Part shown: positions 8,305 to 15,415 of the stretch, in pieces
How the letters are laid out: each line of letters starts with the position of its first letter
Position numbering within the stretch: position 1 is the stretch's first letter
NCBI RefSeq assembly: GCF_020169515.1
Contig: NZ_JAHMHW010000018.1
Coordinates: 35,103 to 99,102, forward strand
DNA length: 64,000 nucleotides
Origin: Paenibacillus vietnamensis
Lineage (GTDB): Bacteria > Bacillota > Bacilli > Paenibacillales > Paenibacillaceae
Direction of reading: 5' to 3'
Position numbers and translations under genes: made by a program
Notes under the pieces: model-generated
Databases searched by the model: none
What the model was told of the DNA's origin: nothing
What the model saw: only the letters and a program-made list of their open reading frames with translations

Positions 8305-9047
8305 CGGTAAGAATTGTGTTAAGCGACGTTGAATATTCGAGCGGAAAAACCAAGCTCATTACCGGCGCTTCGTGCGCGATGTCGACGGGGATTACTTATG
8401 TCATCGGCAAAAACGGAGCGGGAAAAAGCACGCTGCTAAAGCTGATCGCTACGGCGGCCGTACCCGATCGCGGGAGCGTGGTTTATACGAGGCTGATAAA
8501 CGAGGACGGAGCGGGCATGTACAGAAAACAGCTCGGCGTCGAGGAAGTAAGGGGGATGCTCGGTTACATGCCCCAGCATTTTACGGGCCAAACGGATATG
8601 ACGGTAGAAAAGTATTTGAAGTATATGGCTCTTCACAAAGGAATTCCCCGCCGCCTGGTCAAGCCCTCGCTGGAGAAATGGCTGACGGAGAGCGGTCTTG
8701 CGGAACTGAAAGGCAGAAAGCTGCGCTCACTTTCCGGCGGGCAATTACGGAAGGTCGGATTCCTGCAGGCGGTGATGAATCACCCCCGGATATGCGTATT
8801 GGATGAACCGTTCGAAGGGTTGGACAGCGTGGAGAAGCTATTTTTCAAACGTACGATCAACCGGCTTGCTTTCCACAGCATTGTGGTTATGAGCACGCAT
8901 TTGCTGGAGGAAATGGACCCGTCGGAAGACAACAGCCTCTTATGTATGGAGGACGGGAAGTTGAGCTATCGCGGCAGTGTGGAAGAGGCGGGGAGCTTGT
9001 TTCCGGATGAAATTTCCGACGGGCCTGTTCACGAGAAATATACCTAA
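8301..9047 (+). CDS. ABC transporter ATP-binding protein (last gene of the sigma-factor operon)
   Basis: The 248-residue ATPase has Walker A GKNGAGKST near 34-42, a Q-loop region YMPQHF, signature LSGGQLRK near 143, Walker B ICVLDEP and the H-loop STHLLEE. ATG 8301 overlaps the previous stop (ATGA) and has GAAGAGGG upstream; the longer frame from 8097 runs through the previous gene and is not credible. The sequence is clearly diverged from the first ATPase of the operon (3331-4209), so the operon encodes two different ATPases rather than a recent duplicate. Its probable membrane partner is the preceding gene. Confidence 0.9.
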   Translation: MTVRIVLSDVEYSSGKTKLITGASCAMSTGITYVIGKNGAGKSTLLKLIATAAVPDRGSVVYTRLINEDGAGMYRKQLGVEEVRGMLGYMPQHFTGQTDMTVEKYLKYMALHKGIPRRLVKPSLEKWLTESGLAELKGRKLRSLSGGQLRKVGFLQAVMNHPRICVLDEPFEGLDSVEKLFFKRTINRLAFHSIVVMSTHLLEEMDPSEDNSLLCMEDGKLSYRGSVEEAGSLFPDEISDGPVHEKYT

Positions 9048-9154
9048 GCTGGAACGTTGGACAAGGCAGGAAGGAAGGAGGCCGGGACGAGCGGTAAGGG
9101 AGTTTTTGGACTGTGCTTGCTTCGTCCCGGTACTGTTCGGGGAAGGCTTGATGA

Positions 9155-9340
9155 GTAACTGGATTTCATACACTTATTTTAAGGCGGCCGCCAGCTGCAC
9201 AGAAAATAACGGGATTTTATACATGTAAAATGACGATTGCGCACGTTTTTGCGGATTTTCACGGATTTATCTACAAGGAATCCAGTTATTACCTCGGGTC
9301 GGAGAGAAACGCTGGAAATTGATACAACAAATCCAGTTAA
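9155..9340. repeat. Dispersed palindromic repeat, family A copy 1
   Basis: Begins GTAACTGGATTTCATACACTT and ends AAATCCAGTTAA, with an additional inward-facing AATCCAGTTATT near 9281. Two relatives with the same layout lie at 23280-23468 and 41533-41716. It fills most of the 400-base gap between the sigma-factor operon and tlp. No open frame is carried, so it resembles a MITE or REP-like element. Confidence 0.7.
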
Positions 9341-9447
9341 CTATAGCCGGTACATGGGACTAATGGCGAATTTTAGCTTTTGCGCATAATCCTTTTCCTT
9401 CCGGGTCAACCTAATCAGGCAGTTTGGACTGGAGAGGAGGGATCGTA

Positions 9448-9663
9448 GTGGCTAAGCCAGATAATCGTGCGGATAATGCGGCTCACTTGCAGCAGCATAT
9501 CAACGACACTGTAGAAAATTTGCATGAGGCAGAGGAGTACCTGGACGAGCATGCCGACGAGATTTCGCCGGACGAGAAGCAGGTCATCCAAGCGAAGAAC
9601 GAACGCCGCAAGCAAAGCATCGCCGGATTTGCAGAAGAGATGAAGGACGAGCAACAAGTGTAA
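9448..9663 (+). CDS. tlp: Small acid-soluble spore protein, Tlp family
   Basis: The 71-residue product fits the Tlp family: a KPDNRADNAAHLQQ start, an amphipathic middle (INDTVENLHEAEEYL) and the conserved KNERRKQSIAGFAEEMKDE end. Tlp is a minor spore-core protein made in the forespore, and its presence supports a sporulating host. GTG 9448 is eight bases after AGAGGAGG and gives the normal family length; an upstream TTG at 9424 has no ribosome site. A hairpin terminator follows about 90 bases downstream. Confidence 0.88.
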   Translation: MAKPDNRADNAAHLQQHINDTVENLHEAEEYLDEHADEISPDEKQVIQAKNERRKQSIAGFAEEMKDEQQV

Positions 9664-9754
9664 ACGGCTGGTGCTACGCACGAACCGTTAGCTGCATGTT
9701 TGCGCAGCTCGGTTCTGTGCCGTCCTTTGGCGGCAAAAGCTCGCCATCGCGATG

Positions 9755-9800
9755 AAAGATAAGACATTTATACGCTCAAACTTATAAATTCTTATCTTTT
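9755..9800 (+). terminator. Hairpin terminator downstream of tlp
   Basis: AAAGATAAGACATTTATA pairs almost fully with TATAAATTCTTATCTTTT around a ten-base loop and ends in T. It can work in either direction. Confidence 0.7.
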
Positions 9801-9865
9801 AAGAAAAAGCGCGGTCAGCGCAAGGACTCGCATACGGGTTCACTGGTCCAAGAGAATAGGGAAAA

Positions 9866-9902
9866 AGGGCGCCGGTTTCTGAGGAAACGGCGTCTTTTTT
9901 TA
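9866..9902 (+). terminator. Second terminator hairpin in the tlp downstream gap
   Basis: GGCGCCGGTTTC pairs with GAAACGGCGTC across TGAG, followed by seven T. With the preceding hairpin it separates tlp from the GyrI-like gene. Apart from these hairpins and a promoter, I see nothing in 9664-10060. Confidence 0.75.
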
Positions 9903-9944
9903 TGCGGGTCAATCGAAGAAGGCAAGGCTGCTTTTGGTATAAAA

Positions 9945-9953
9945 TGCTATAAT
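9945..9953 (+). promoter_or_regulatory. Extended -10 promoter for the GyrI-like gene
   Basis: A TGCTATAAT extended -10 element lies about 105 bases before the start at 10061. No good -35 is seen at the right spacing, which extended -10 promoters can do without. Confidence 0.5.
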
Positions 9954-10060
9954 TGATAGGACAACATGCATTGCGACAGCGGACAAAGCTCATCAAGAGA
10001 ATATACATAACGGGCATAGGGTGATTGATTAAATCAGCGCAGCGAAGGAGAGGAGCAATT

Positions 10061-10525
10061 ATGCAGCCGGAAAACGAAATTCAGCTAGTCGAGATTGTCG
10101 AGATGGAGGAAATGTATCTTGTCGGATTTTCCGTTACGTCGGCCTTTGAGAGGCATGAGCCGGAGGTTGTGGAAGCGATGAAGCGGCAGTTTCACAGCCG
10201 AAAGGATGAAATCCGGCACGCCATTCATCCGGAGCGTTATTTGAGCCCGCACTTTTCGTCGGACGTTTTGTTCACGTATTTGATCTGCATGGAGGTCTCC
10301 TCGCTGTCGGACATCCCCGAAGGCATGCTCGGTTTTACGGTTCCGCCGCATCGTTACGCGAAAGTTAAGACGAAGGGGGACCCTTACCGGACGATCCATG
10401 ACTATTTGAACCGCAACGGGCTGCAAAACGACAGCGGGGCGCTGTCGCTGGAAATTTACGCTTTCCGGAATCCGGTTTGGCCTGACGAAGCCGAGGTTTA
10501 TGTTCCCCTAAATACGGACGCCTAA
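10061..10525 (+). CDS. GyrI-like / AraC effector-binding domain protein
   Basis: The 154-residue protein fits the GyrI-like small-molecule-binding fold used by SbmC and by the effector domains of BmrR-type regulators. The supporting features are an EMEEMYLVGFSV beta start, a central acidic region and a PPHRYAKVKTKGDPY segment. It has no DNA-binding domain, so it is a stand-alone binder. The start is ATG 10061, seven bases after AAGGAGAGGAG; the upstream TTG is unsupported. The ankyrin gene follows 66 bases later on the same strand and may be co-transcribed. Ligand unknown. Confidence 0.75.
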   Translation: MQPENEIQLVEIVEMEEMYLVGFSVTSAFERHEPEVVEAMKRQFHSRKDEIRHAIHPERYLSPHFSSDVLFTYLICMEVSSLSDIPEGMLGFTVPPHRYAKVKTKGDPYRTIHDYLNRNGLQNDSGALSLEIYAFRNPVWPDEAEVYVPLNTDA

Positions 10526-10591
10526 TTGCAGCAGATTCATTCTGACGCACGGCTTAAAAAGGATGTTTATCCCTTACTGGAGGTTACAGGA

Positions 10592-11113
10592 ATGGAAATC
10601 ATGCAAACGATCGATGAAGTGTTTCAAGCGGCCCAGTCCGGGGATGCACAGCGGCTGAAGCTGCTTCTTGAGGCAAACCCGGGACTGGCCAGCGAGGAAA
10701 ACCGGGACGGCTTGACGCCACTTGGCTATGCGGCGCATTTCGGCAATCAGGCTGTCGTACAAACGCTACTTGATTTCGGGGCAGATGTTAACGCGGTTTC
10801 CCATTCCAAGCTGTCTTACATCCCGTCCAATACGGCGCTGCACGCGGCTATTGCGGGGGAACGCAGCATGGAGGTCATCGGATTGCTGCTCGCGAGCGGG
10901 GCGAAAACGGATGTATTCGACAGCAACAGCCATACCTGCCTGCACAGCGCGGCCTTCCACGACGATAACGAAGCGCTGATCGAGCTGTTGATCGGGCACG
11001 GAGCTCAGGTGAATGCAAAGGCGGAGGGCGGAGTAACGGCACTGGAGCTCGCGGAGCAGCGCGGGAACGAAAAAGTCATCGGCCGGCTGCTGCGGCATGG
11101 AGCGGTTCGTTAG
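10592..11113 (+). CDS. Ankyrin-repeat protein
   Basis: The 173-residue cytoplasmic protein consists of about four ankyrin repeats, seen as NRDGLTPLGYAAHFGNQAVV, SNTALHAAIAG, NSHTCLHSAAFHDDNEALIE and EGGVTALELAEQRGNEKVIG, each followed by a LLxxGA helix end. Ankyrin repeats mediate protein-protein contacts; the partner is unknown. ATG 10592 follows GGAGG with an eight-base spacing, so the longer frame from TTG 10526 is not used. A terminator lies 70 bases downstream. Confidence 0.88.
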   Translation: MEIMQTIDEVFQAAQSGDAQRLKLLLEANPGLASEENRDGLTPLGYAAHFGNQAVVQTLLDFGADVNAVSHSKLSYIPSNTALHAAIAGERSMEVIGLLLASGAKTDVFDSNSHTCLHSAAFHDDNEALIELLIGHGAQVNAKAEGGVTALELAEQRGNEKVIGRLLRHGAVR

Positions 11114-11179
11114 CCGGAGAGCTGCTGAAGCAGAGGCAGGCGATGATGGAAGAGCCTCGTGCAATTGAAGTCATTTAGG

Positions 11180-11207
11180 AGAGCTGTCCGCTGCGGACGG
11201 CTCTTTT
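11180..11207 (+). terminator. Terminator after the ankyrin gene
   Basis: AGAGCTGTCCG pairs with CGGACGGCTCT around CTG, followed by TTTTCCTT. Confidence 0.7.
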
Positions 11208-11499
11208 CCTTACTGTCTAACCCAATAATTGACATTTTCACTCTCCATTCCTCCTCTTCTCCCTCTCCCGATTTTCTTTTACTTGCGGCTTCTCCGCATC
11301 TTTCGACTTGATTCCACTATTATCTATCCGAGAAAAAAGAGGGAAAAAAGGCGCTTTTATGATGTCTTTAGCGTGAAATGTTGATAATATTTCAGTATAA
11401 ATGCAGTGAAATAACGCAAAATAAATCGCGAATTAAACTAAGGATGAGCCTGAATGGAGTTCGCCGGGCAAAGAGATGATGCAAAAAGGAGGGTAAACT

Positions 11500-11637
11500 A
11501 TGATTTTTGATGGAAAAGTGCCCTTGAGAGCATGCTTTTTCAATTGTATACTTATGTTGTTGCAAGGGCTATCGAACGGGAAGCGGGTGGGGAAATGCTG
11601 CAGGAAGAGCGATACAAAAAAATCCAGGAAATCTTAA
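11500..11637 (+). CDS. Possible 45-residue ORF overlapping the DeoR gene start
   Basis: ATG 11500 has an excellent ribosome site (AAAAGGAGGG, seven bases upstream) and opens a 45-codon frame beginning MIFDGKVPL that ends inside the DeoR coding sequence in another frame. The later residues are Lys/Arg/Ser-rich and look like out-of-frame translation. It may be the 5' stub of a lost gene or a leader peptide. The promoter of the DeoR gene lies inside it. Apart from this and the ankyrin terminator, the 480-base gap holds nothing I recognise. Confidence 0.25.
   Translation: MIFDGKVPLRACFFNCILMLLQGLSNGKRVGKCCRKSDTKKSRKS
11524..11552 (+). promoter_or_regulatory. SigA-type promoter of the DeoR-family gene
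   Basis: TTGAGA (11524-11529), exactly 17 bases, then TATACT (11547-11552). Transcription would begin near 11560, leaving a leader of about 35 bases before ATG 11595. Confidence 0.65.
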
Positions 11638-12365
11638 AGCAACATGATTCCGTCAGAGTGACAGAGCTGGTCCATGTTCTAAACGTTTCAATCGATACGG
11701 TCAGACGCGATTTGGAGAATATGGAAGCGAAAAAGCTGCTCAAGCGCGTGCACGGCGGAGCCATTCTTGCCGAGGAGCACGGCGATCAGAACGTTTTTTC
11801 CCATAGAGAGCATAAGAACAAAGAAAAGAAGATCGAGCTGGCTCAGCTGGCATGCGAGTTAGTGTCGGAAGGGCAGGCGATCGCGTTAAATGCGGGGACG
11901 ACGAATCTGGAAATCGCAAAGAAGCTTTCGGAAAACTTCGAGCGGCTTACGGTTATTTCGAACGGCTTGCGCATTATCGAGCATTTCTCCGCTAAGCCGG
12001 GCTTCACGGTCATTGTGCCCGGGGGGATTCTGGATCAGCAGGAATATGCGCTGTACGGCAAGAAATGCGAAGAGGATATTAGCGGCTACAATATCGATCA
12101 GGTGTTCCTCTCCATTAACGCAATCTCGGTGGACAAAGGCTTGACCGATTTTCGGATTCATGAAGTCGATATTATAAAAGCGATGATGACCAGTGCGCGT
12201 CAAATCAATGCGGCAGCCGACTCCAGCAAATTTGAGAAGGTATCCTACTTGAATATATGCCCGCTGGAGAAGGTGGATATGATTATTACCGATTCCTCGA
12301 TCAATGAAGATATCGCGAATAAGTATAAACAGGCAGGCATGAAGATCGTTTACAAACAGGACTAA
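11595..12365 (+). CDS. DeoR/GlpR-family transcriptional regulator
   Basis: The 256-residue protein has an N-terminal DeoR helix-turn-helix (RYKKIQEILKQHDSVRVTEL, then VSIDTVRRDLENMEAK and KRVHGGA) and a C-terminal sugar-phosphate-sensing domain of the DeoRC fold with LNAGTTNLEIAK and the SINAIS / ADSSKF motifs. Such proteins usually repress sugar or nucleoside genes until a phosphorylated sugar binds. ATG 11595 follows GGGTGGGG and gives the typical family start, MLQEERY. No sugar catabolic gene sits next to it here, so its target is not visible in the window; the glycerol-phosphate genes downstream are possible but unproven. Confidence 0.88.
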   Translation: MLQEERYKKIQEILKQHDSVRVTELVHVLNVSIDTVRRDLENMEAKKLLKRVHGGAILAEEHGDQNVFSHREHKNKEKKIELAQLACELVSEGQAIALNAGTTNLEIAKKLSENFERLTVISNGLRIIEHFSAKPGFTVIVPGGILDQQEYALYGKKCEEDISGYNIDQVFLSINAISVDKGLTDFRIHEVDIIKAMMTSARQINAAADSSKFEKVSYLNICPLEKVDMIITDSSINEDIANKYKQAGMKIVYKQD

Positions 12366-12398
12366 CCGGATTATACATAACGGAACTGGCAGCGCCGG

Positions 12399-12441
12399 CG
12401 CATCCGTCCCGCATTTACAGCGGGAATGGGTGCGTTTTTTT
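12399..12441 (+). terminator. Terminator after the DeoR-family gene
   Basis: CGCATCCGTCCCGC pairs with GCGGGAATGGGTGCG around ATTTACA, followed by seven T. Confidence 0.85.
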
Positions 12442-12459
12442 ATGGTTTATACGAGAGTA

Positions 12460-12487
12460 TTGGATATTGGTATGGACATTTTATAAT
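12460..12487 (+). promoter_or_regulatory. Possible promoter in the gap before the patatin gene
   Basis: TTGGAT (12460-12465), 16 bases, TATAAT (12482-12487). It is about 240 bases upstream of the patatin start; the remainder of the gap shows no convincing gene. Confidence 0.35.
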
Positions 12488-12730
12488 TACTTTTGCGTGA
12501 ATTTTATAGAAATTTTCATACGTCTCTGTTAAATAAACCAACTCGGAATGCTGTAAAGTGCTGTTTTTCATTATACTTTAGTAGCCCGACTCGGGATGAG
12601 AACCAGCCATTCGCTTCTAATCAACCGGACGGTTCAATAGCAGAGAACATAAGAACCGCCTCCGCCATATCTATATAGTATCCCCAAATGCGTACGACTC
12701 GCCCGTTCAGGGCGGAAGGGAGGGACGTTC

Positions 12731-13663
12731 ATGAAAGCGGATGCTGTATTTGAAGGCGGAGGGGTAAGGGGAATTGCGTTCATCGGGGCGATTCAGGAAT
12801 TGGAGAGGCAGGGCTACCGCTGGGAGCGTGTGGCCGGCACCTCTGCGGGCTCGGTCGTCGCTTCGCTGCTGGCATGCGGCTACAACGCCGAGGAATTGAT
12901 CCGGATCATGAATTCGCTGGACTACGCCCGTCTTCTCGGCAAGACGTGGCTTCATCATTTGCCGCTGATCGGAAAGGCGATTCCGCTGCTGCTCCACTCG
13001 GGCATTTATCTCAACACGCCGCTTGAGGAGCGTATGACGTTCTGGATGAAGCAAAAAGGCGTGACCACCTTCGGAGATTTGCCTAAGGGCAAGCTCAAAA
13101 TCATCGCCTCCGATATCAGCAGCGGAAAAATGCTCATCCTGCCCGACGATCTGCCGCGGTATCACATTTCCCCCGACAAATTCCCGATTGCCGCCGCCGT
13201 TCGAATGAGCACGACGATCCCTTATTTTTTTCAACCGTACCGCTGGAAAACGAAGGTGAGAAGAAAGCCGTTTTATATTCTGGATGGCGGGCTTCTCAGT
13301 AATTATCCGATCTGGATCTTCGATGTGGAGGGCAGGCCGCGCTGGCCGACCTTCGGCTTCCGCCTGCTCGGCGAGCAGCCGATAACGCCTTTTTACGATA
13401 TTAACGGTCCTTTCTCGATGTTCCGCGCGATGTTCCAGACGATGCTCAGGGCTCATGATCAGCGGCATGTCGACAAGCACGCGAGAAGACGTACGATATT
13501 TATCCCGACCGGCAGCGTTACGACGACCCAGTTCGATCTGACGGCCGACGACCGGGATTTTTTATTCCAATCCGGGCAGGAAACGGCGAAGAGATTTTTG
13601 GATGCCTGGGATTACGAGAAATACGTGGACGAATTCCGGCTTGTGCAGGGTGACTGGAGATAG
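12731..13663 (+). CDS. Patatin-like phospholipase / lipid acyl hydrolase
   Basis: The 310-residue protein has every patatin landmark: the oxyanion-hole loop EGGGVRG at about residues 8-14, the nucleophile elbow GTSAGS near 36-41 (catalytic Ser), and the catalytic Asp in LDGG near 190. Patatins use a Ser-Asp dyad to cleave acyl groups from lipids. No signal peptide is seen, so it probably acts at the inner face of the membrane. GGGAGGG precedes the start by six bases. No CBASS or other defence genes lie nearby, so a lipid-metabolic role is more likely than an immune one. Confidence 0.9.
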   Translation: MKADAVFEGGGVRGIAFIGAIQELERQGYRWERVAGTSAGSVVASLLACGYNAEELIRIMNSLDYARLLGKTWLHHLPLIGKAIPLLLHSGIYLNTPLEERMTFWMKQKGVTTFGDLPKGKLKIIASDISSGKMLILPDDLPRYHISPDKFPIAAAVRMSTTIPYFFQPYRWKTKVRRKPFYILDGGLLSNYPIWIFDVEGRPRWPTFGFRLLGEQPITPFYDINGPFSMFRAMFQTMLRAHDQRHVDKHARRRTIFIPTGSVTTTQFDLTADDRDFLFQSGQETAKRFLDAWDYEKYVDEFRLVQGDWR

Positions 13664-13766
13664 ACGAAAATTTACAAAAACTACTTCCCTATTTAACGGA
13701 GACGCAATACTTGGCCTTTACGATGAAGGCGGGAATGCCAATTTCGTTAAAGCGGGGAGGATTATA

Positions 13767-14609
13767 ATGATGAAATTGATTCTGATGGGAGACTTGCATT
13801 ACCACGATATCGATGCTGCGGTTCCGGGTCTTGCAGAGGCGCGGGACGCTTTTTACGGCGCCCTGCTGGGACGGTTTATGGATGAAGAAGCGGATTTGCA
13901 TATATCGCTGGGCGATTTGACGAATTACGGGGAAGCCACGGAGCTGCAGGGGGTTTACGCCTTGCTTGCACGGCCGGGCCGGACGTTCGTCCATGTGCTC
14001 GGCAATCACGACCTGTATGCGCAGACGAGAAGCGAGGTGCTGAAGCAGACCGGGCAGCAGCGCTATCACGCCATCGAGACGGAGGAAGCGGTGCTCGTGT
14101 TTCTGGATACGGCCAAGGAGCAGGATTTCGCCGATTGGGGCGGCTGGGTCGATGACGAGCAGCTGAAGTGGCTGGAAGCCGAGGTCGAAGCTTCGGGAAC
14201 GAAGCCGATGCTCGTCTTCGGCCATCATCCACTTTATAAGACGACGGCCAGATCGGAGAAGCCGAAGGGCTCGATTCATCCGTTTAACGAAATATGGCGG
14301 GTGCTGGGCCAGAAGCAGGGCGTAGGCGTGTATTTCAACGGGCATACGCATGTGGATTCGATCGTGTCCCGGGATAATTGGACCTTTGTGCAGGTTTCGG
14401 CTTGCCTGGACCAGCCGGCCTACCGGTGTCTCGAGCTGATGGAGGAGGAGCTTCGCATCACGGCGGTTGATGTGGACGGTGAAGAGGTAACCGCGCATAT
14501 TCCGCTGCTTCACCGGCATATGCAGCATTTTACGCCGAATCCGGTCGCAAGAGGACTCGATTCGGACCGCGAATGCGTCGTGTCTCTGCGCGCCGCGGCG
14601 AGGCTGTGA
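13767..14609 (+). CDS. Calcineurin-like metallophosphoesterase
   Basis: The 280-residue protein carries all five metal-binding blocks of the calcineurin-like superfamily in order: GDLHYH near residue 8, GDLTNYGE near 50, GNHDLY near 83, FGHHPLY near 152 and NGHTHVDS near 192. The overall pattern recalls GpdQ/CpdA-type phosphodiesterases. ATG 13767 (or 13770) follows GGGGAGG. It overlaps or abuts glpP and lies ahead of the Ugp importer and two glycerophosphodiesterases, so a phosphodiester substrate linked to glycerol phosphate is a reasonable inference. No signal peptide: cytoplasmic. Confidence 0.88.
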   Translation: MMKLILMGDLHYHDIDAAVPGLAEARDAFYGALLGRFMDEEADLHISLGDLTNYGEATELQGVYALLARPGRTFVHVLGNHDLYAQTRSEVLKQTGQQRYHAIETEEAVLVFLDTAKEQDFADWGGWVDDEQLKWLEAEVEASGTKPMLVFGHHPLYKTTARSEKPKGSIHPFNEIWRVLGQKQGVGVYFNGHTHVDSIVSRDNWTFVQVSACLDQPAYRCLELMEEELRITAVDVDGEEVTAHIPLLHRHMQHFTPNPVARGLDSDRECVVSLRAAARL

Positions 14610-15247
14610 GGGTGGTGGCAAGGGAGCTGGCCGGCAGCCGGCTGCGCAAAACCTTTCTCGACGGGCTCGCCGACAGCCGGATGATCGCATCCGTCAAGGA
14701 CCCGAGGCATATCGAGACTGCGCTATCGCTGCGCGGGAGGTTAAGCGGCGTCTTTCTGCTGACCGGCCATATCGGCGTCGTCAAAGGGTACGTAGATGTG
14801 TTCAAAAAGCACGAGCTGCCGGTGTTTCTGCATCTGGAGAAGATCGGCGGGCTGAGCACGGACAGCTATGGCCTCGATTATTTGGCGAAAGCGGTGAAGC
14901 CGACCGGCATCATTTCGACGAAAACGAATGTGGTGAAGACGGCGAAGAAGATGGGCCTGACCGCGATTCAGCGTTTTTTCCTCGTCGACAGCGAAGGACT
15001 GGACAATATCGCAAAGAGCCTGCGCCAAATCGAGCCCGACGTGATCGAGATCATGCCGGCGCGCATGCCCGAGGTGATCGGCAAGGTCAAGGCGCTGAGC
15101 AATTTGCCGATTATTACAGGGGGGCTGCTGTACGAGCAGAGCCAGGCCGAGGAATGCCTGCGCTGCGGGGCGGCTGCAATCTCGTCTTCCAGCCCCGAGC
15201 TGTGGAAGGGCACGTATTCACATAATCTTAGCAAGCGGATAACATAG
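14606..15247 (+). CDS. glpP: Glycerol uptake operon antiterminator
   Basis: The protein fits the GlpP family, a TIM-barrel-like RNA-binding antiterminator that, with glycerol-3-phosphate, lets transcription pass leader terminators. Supporting segments are LADSRMIASVKDPRH, FLLTGHIGVVKGYVD, FLHLEKIGGL, STKTNVVKTAKKMGLTAIQR, IEIMPARMPEVI and ITGGLLYE. I use GTG 14606, which overlaps the previous stop (GTGA) for coupled translation; ATG 14573 would add 11 arginine-rich residues that overlap the previous gene. A terminator-bearing leader lies directly downstream before ugpB, its likely RNA target. Confidence 0.9.
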   Translation: MRVVARELAGSRLRKTFLDGLADSRMIASVKDPRHIETALSLRGRLSGVFLLTGHIGVVKGYVDVFKKHELPVFLHLEKIGGLSTDSYGLDYLAKAVKPTGIISTKTNVVKTAKKMGLTAIQRFFLVDSEGLDNIAKSLRQIEPDVIEIMPARMPEVIGKVKALSNLPIITGGLLYEQSQAEECLRCGAAAISSSSPELWKGTYSHNLSKRIT

Positions 15248-15308
15248 CTTTAACAGTTGTCCTTTAATCTTAAAGACGAAAAGTAAATAGCCGACGGTTG
15301 GAGCAATG

Positions 15309-15368
15309 GAGAAACCTTATCCGCTGTGGACGCTAATGTCCGCGGCAGGATTAAGGTTTCTCTTTTTT
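15309..15368 (+). promoter_or_regulatory. Leader terminator, probable GlpP antitermination site
   Basis: GAGAAACCTTATCC pairs with GGATTAAGGTTTCTC, enclosing a second small hairpin (GTGGAC...GTCCGC), followed by six T. It stands 48 bases before the ugpB start and just after glpP. In Bacillus subtilis GlpP acts on an inverted repeat in the glpD leader; here the position suggests the same control of a glycerol-phosphate importer. The binding itself is inferred. Confidence 0.6.
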
Positions 15369-15415
15369 GCATGGCCAGCGCACGGTTTAAACAATGAAAA
15401 GGTGGAGATGGAACG

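Noticed and set aside
12731..13663. CBASS-type patatin effector
   Set aside because: No cyclase, ubiquitin-like or sensor gene stands nearby; the neighbours are a regulator and glycerol-phosphate genes.
15248..15270. Pho box before ugpB
   Set aside because: Two CTTTAA repeats are present but 14 bases apart, not the 11-base period of PhoP sites.
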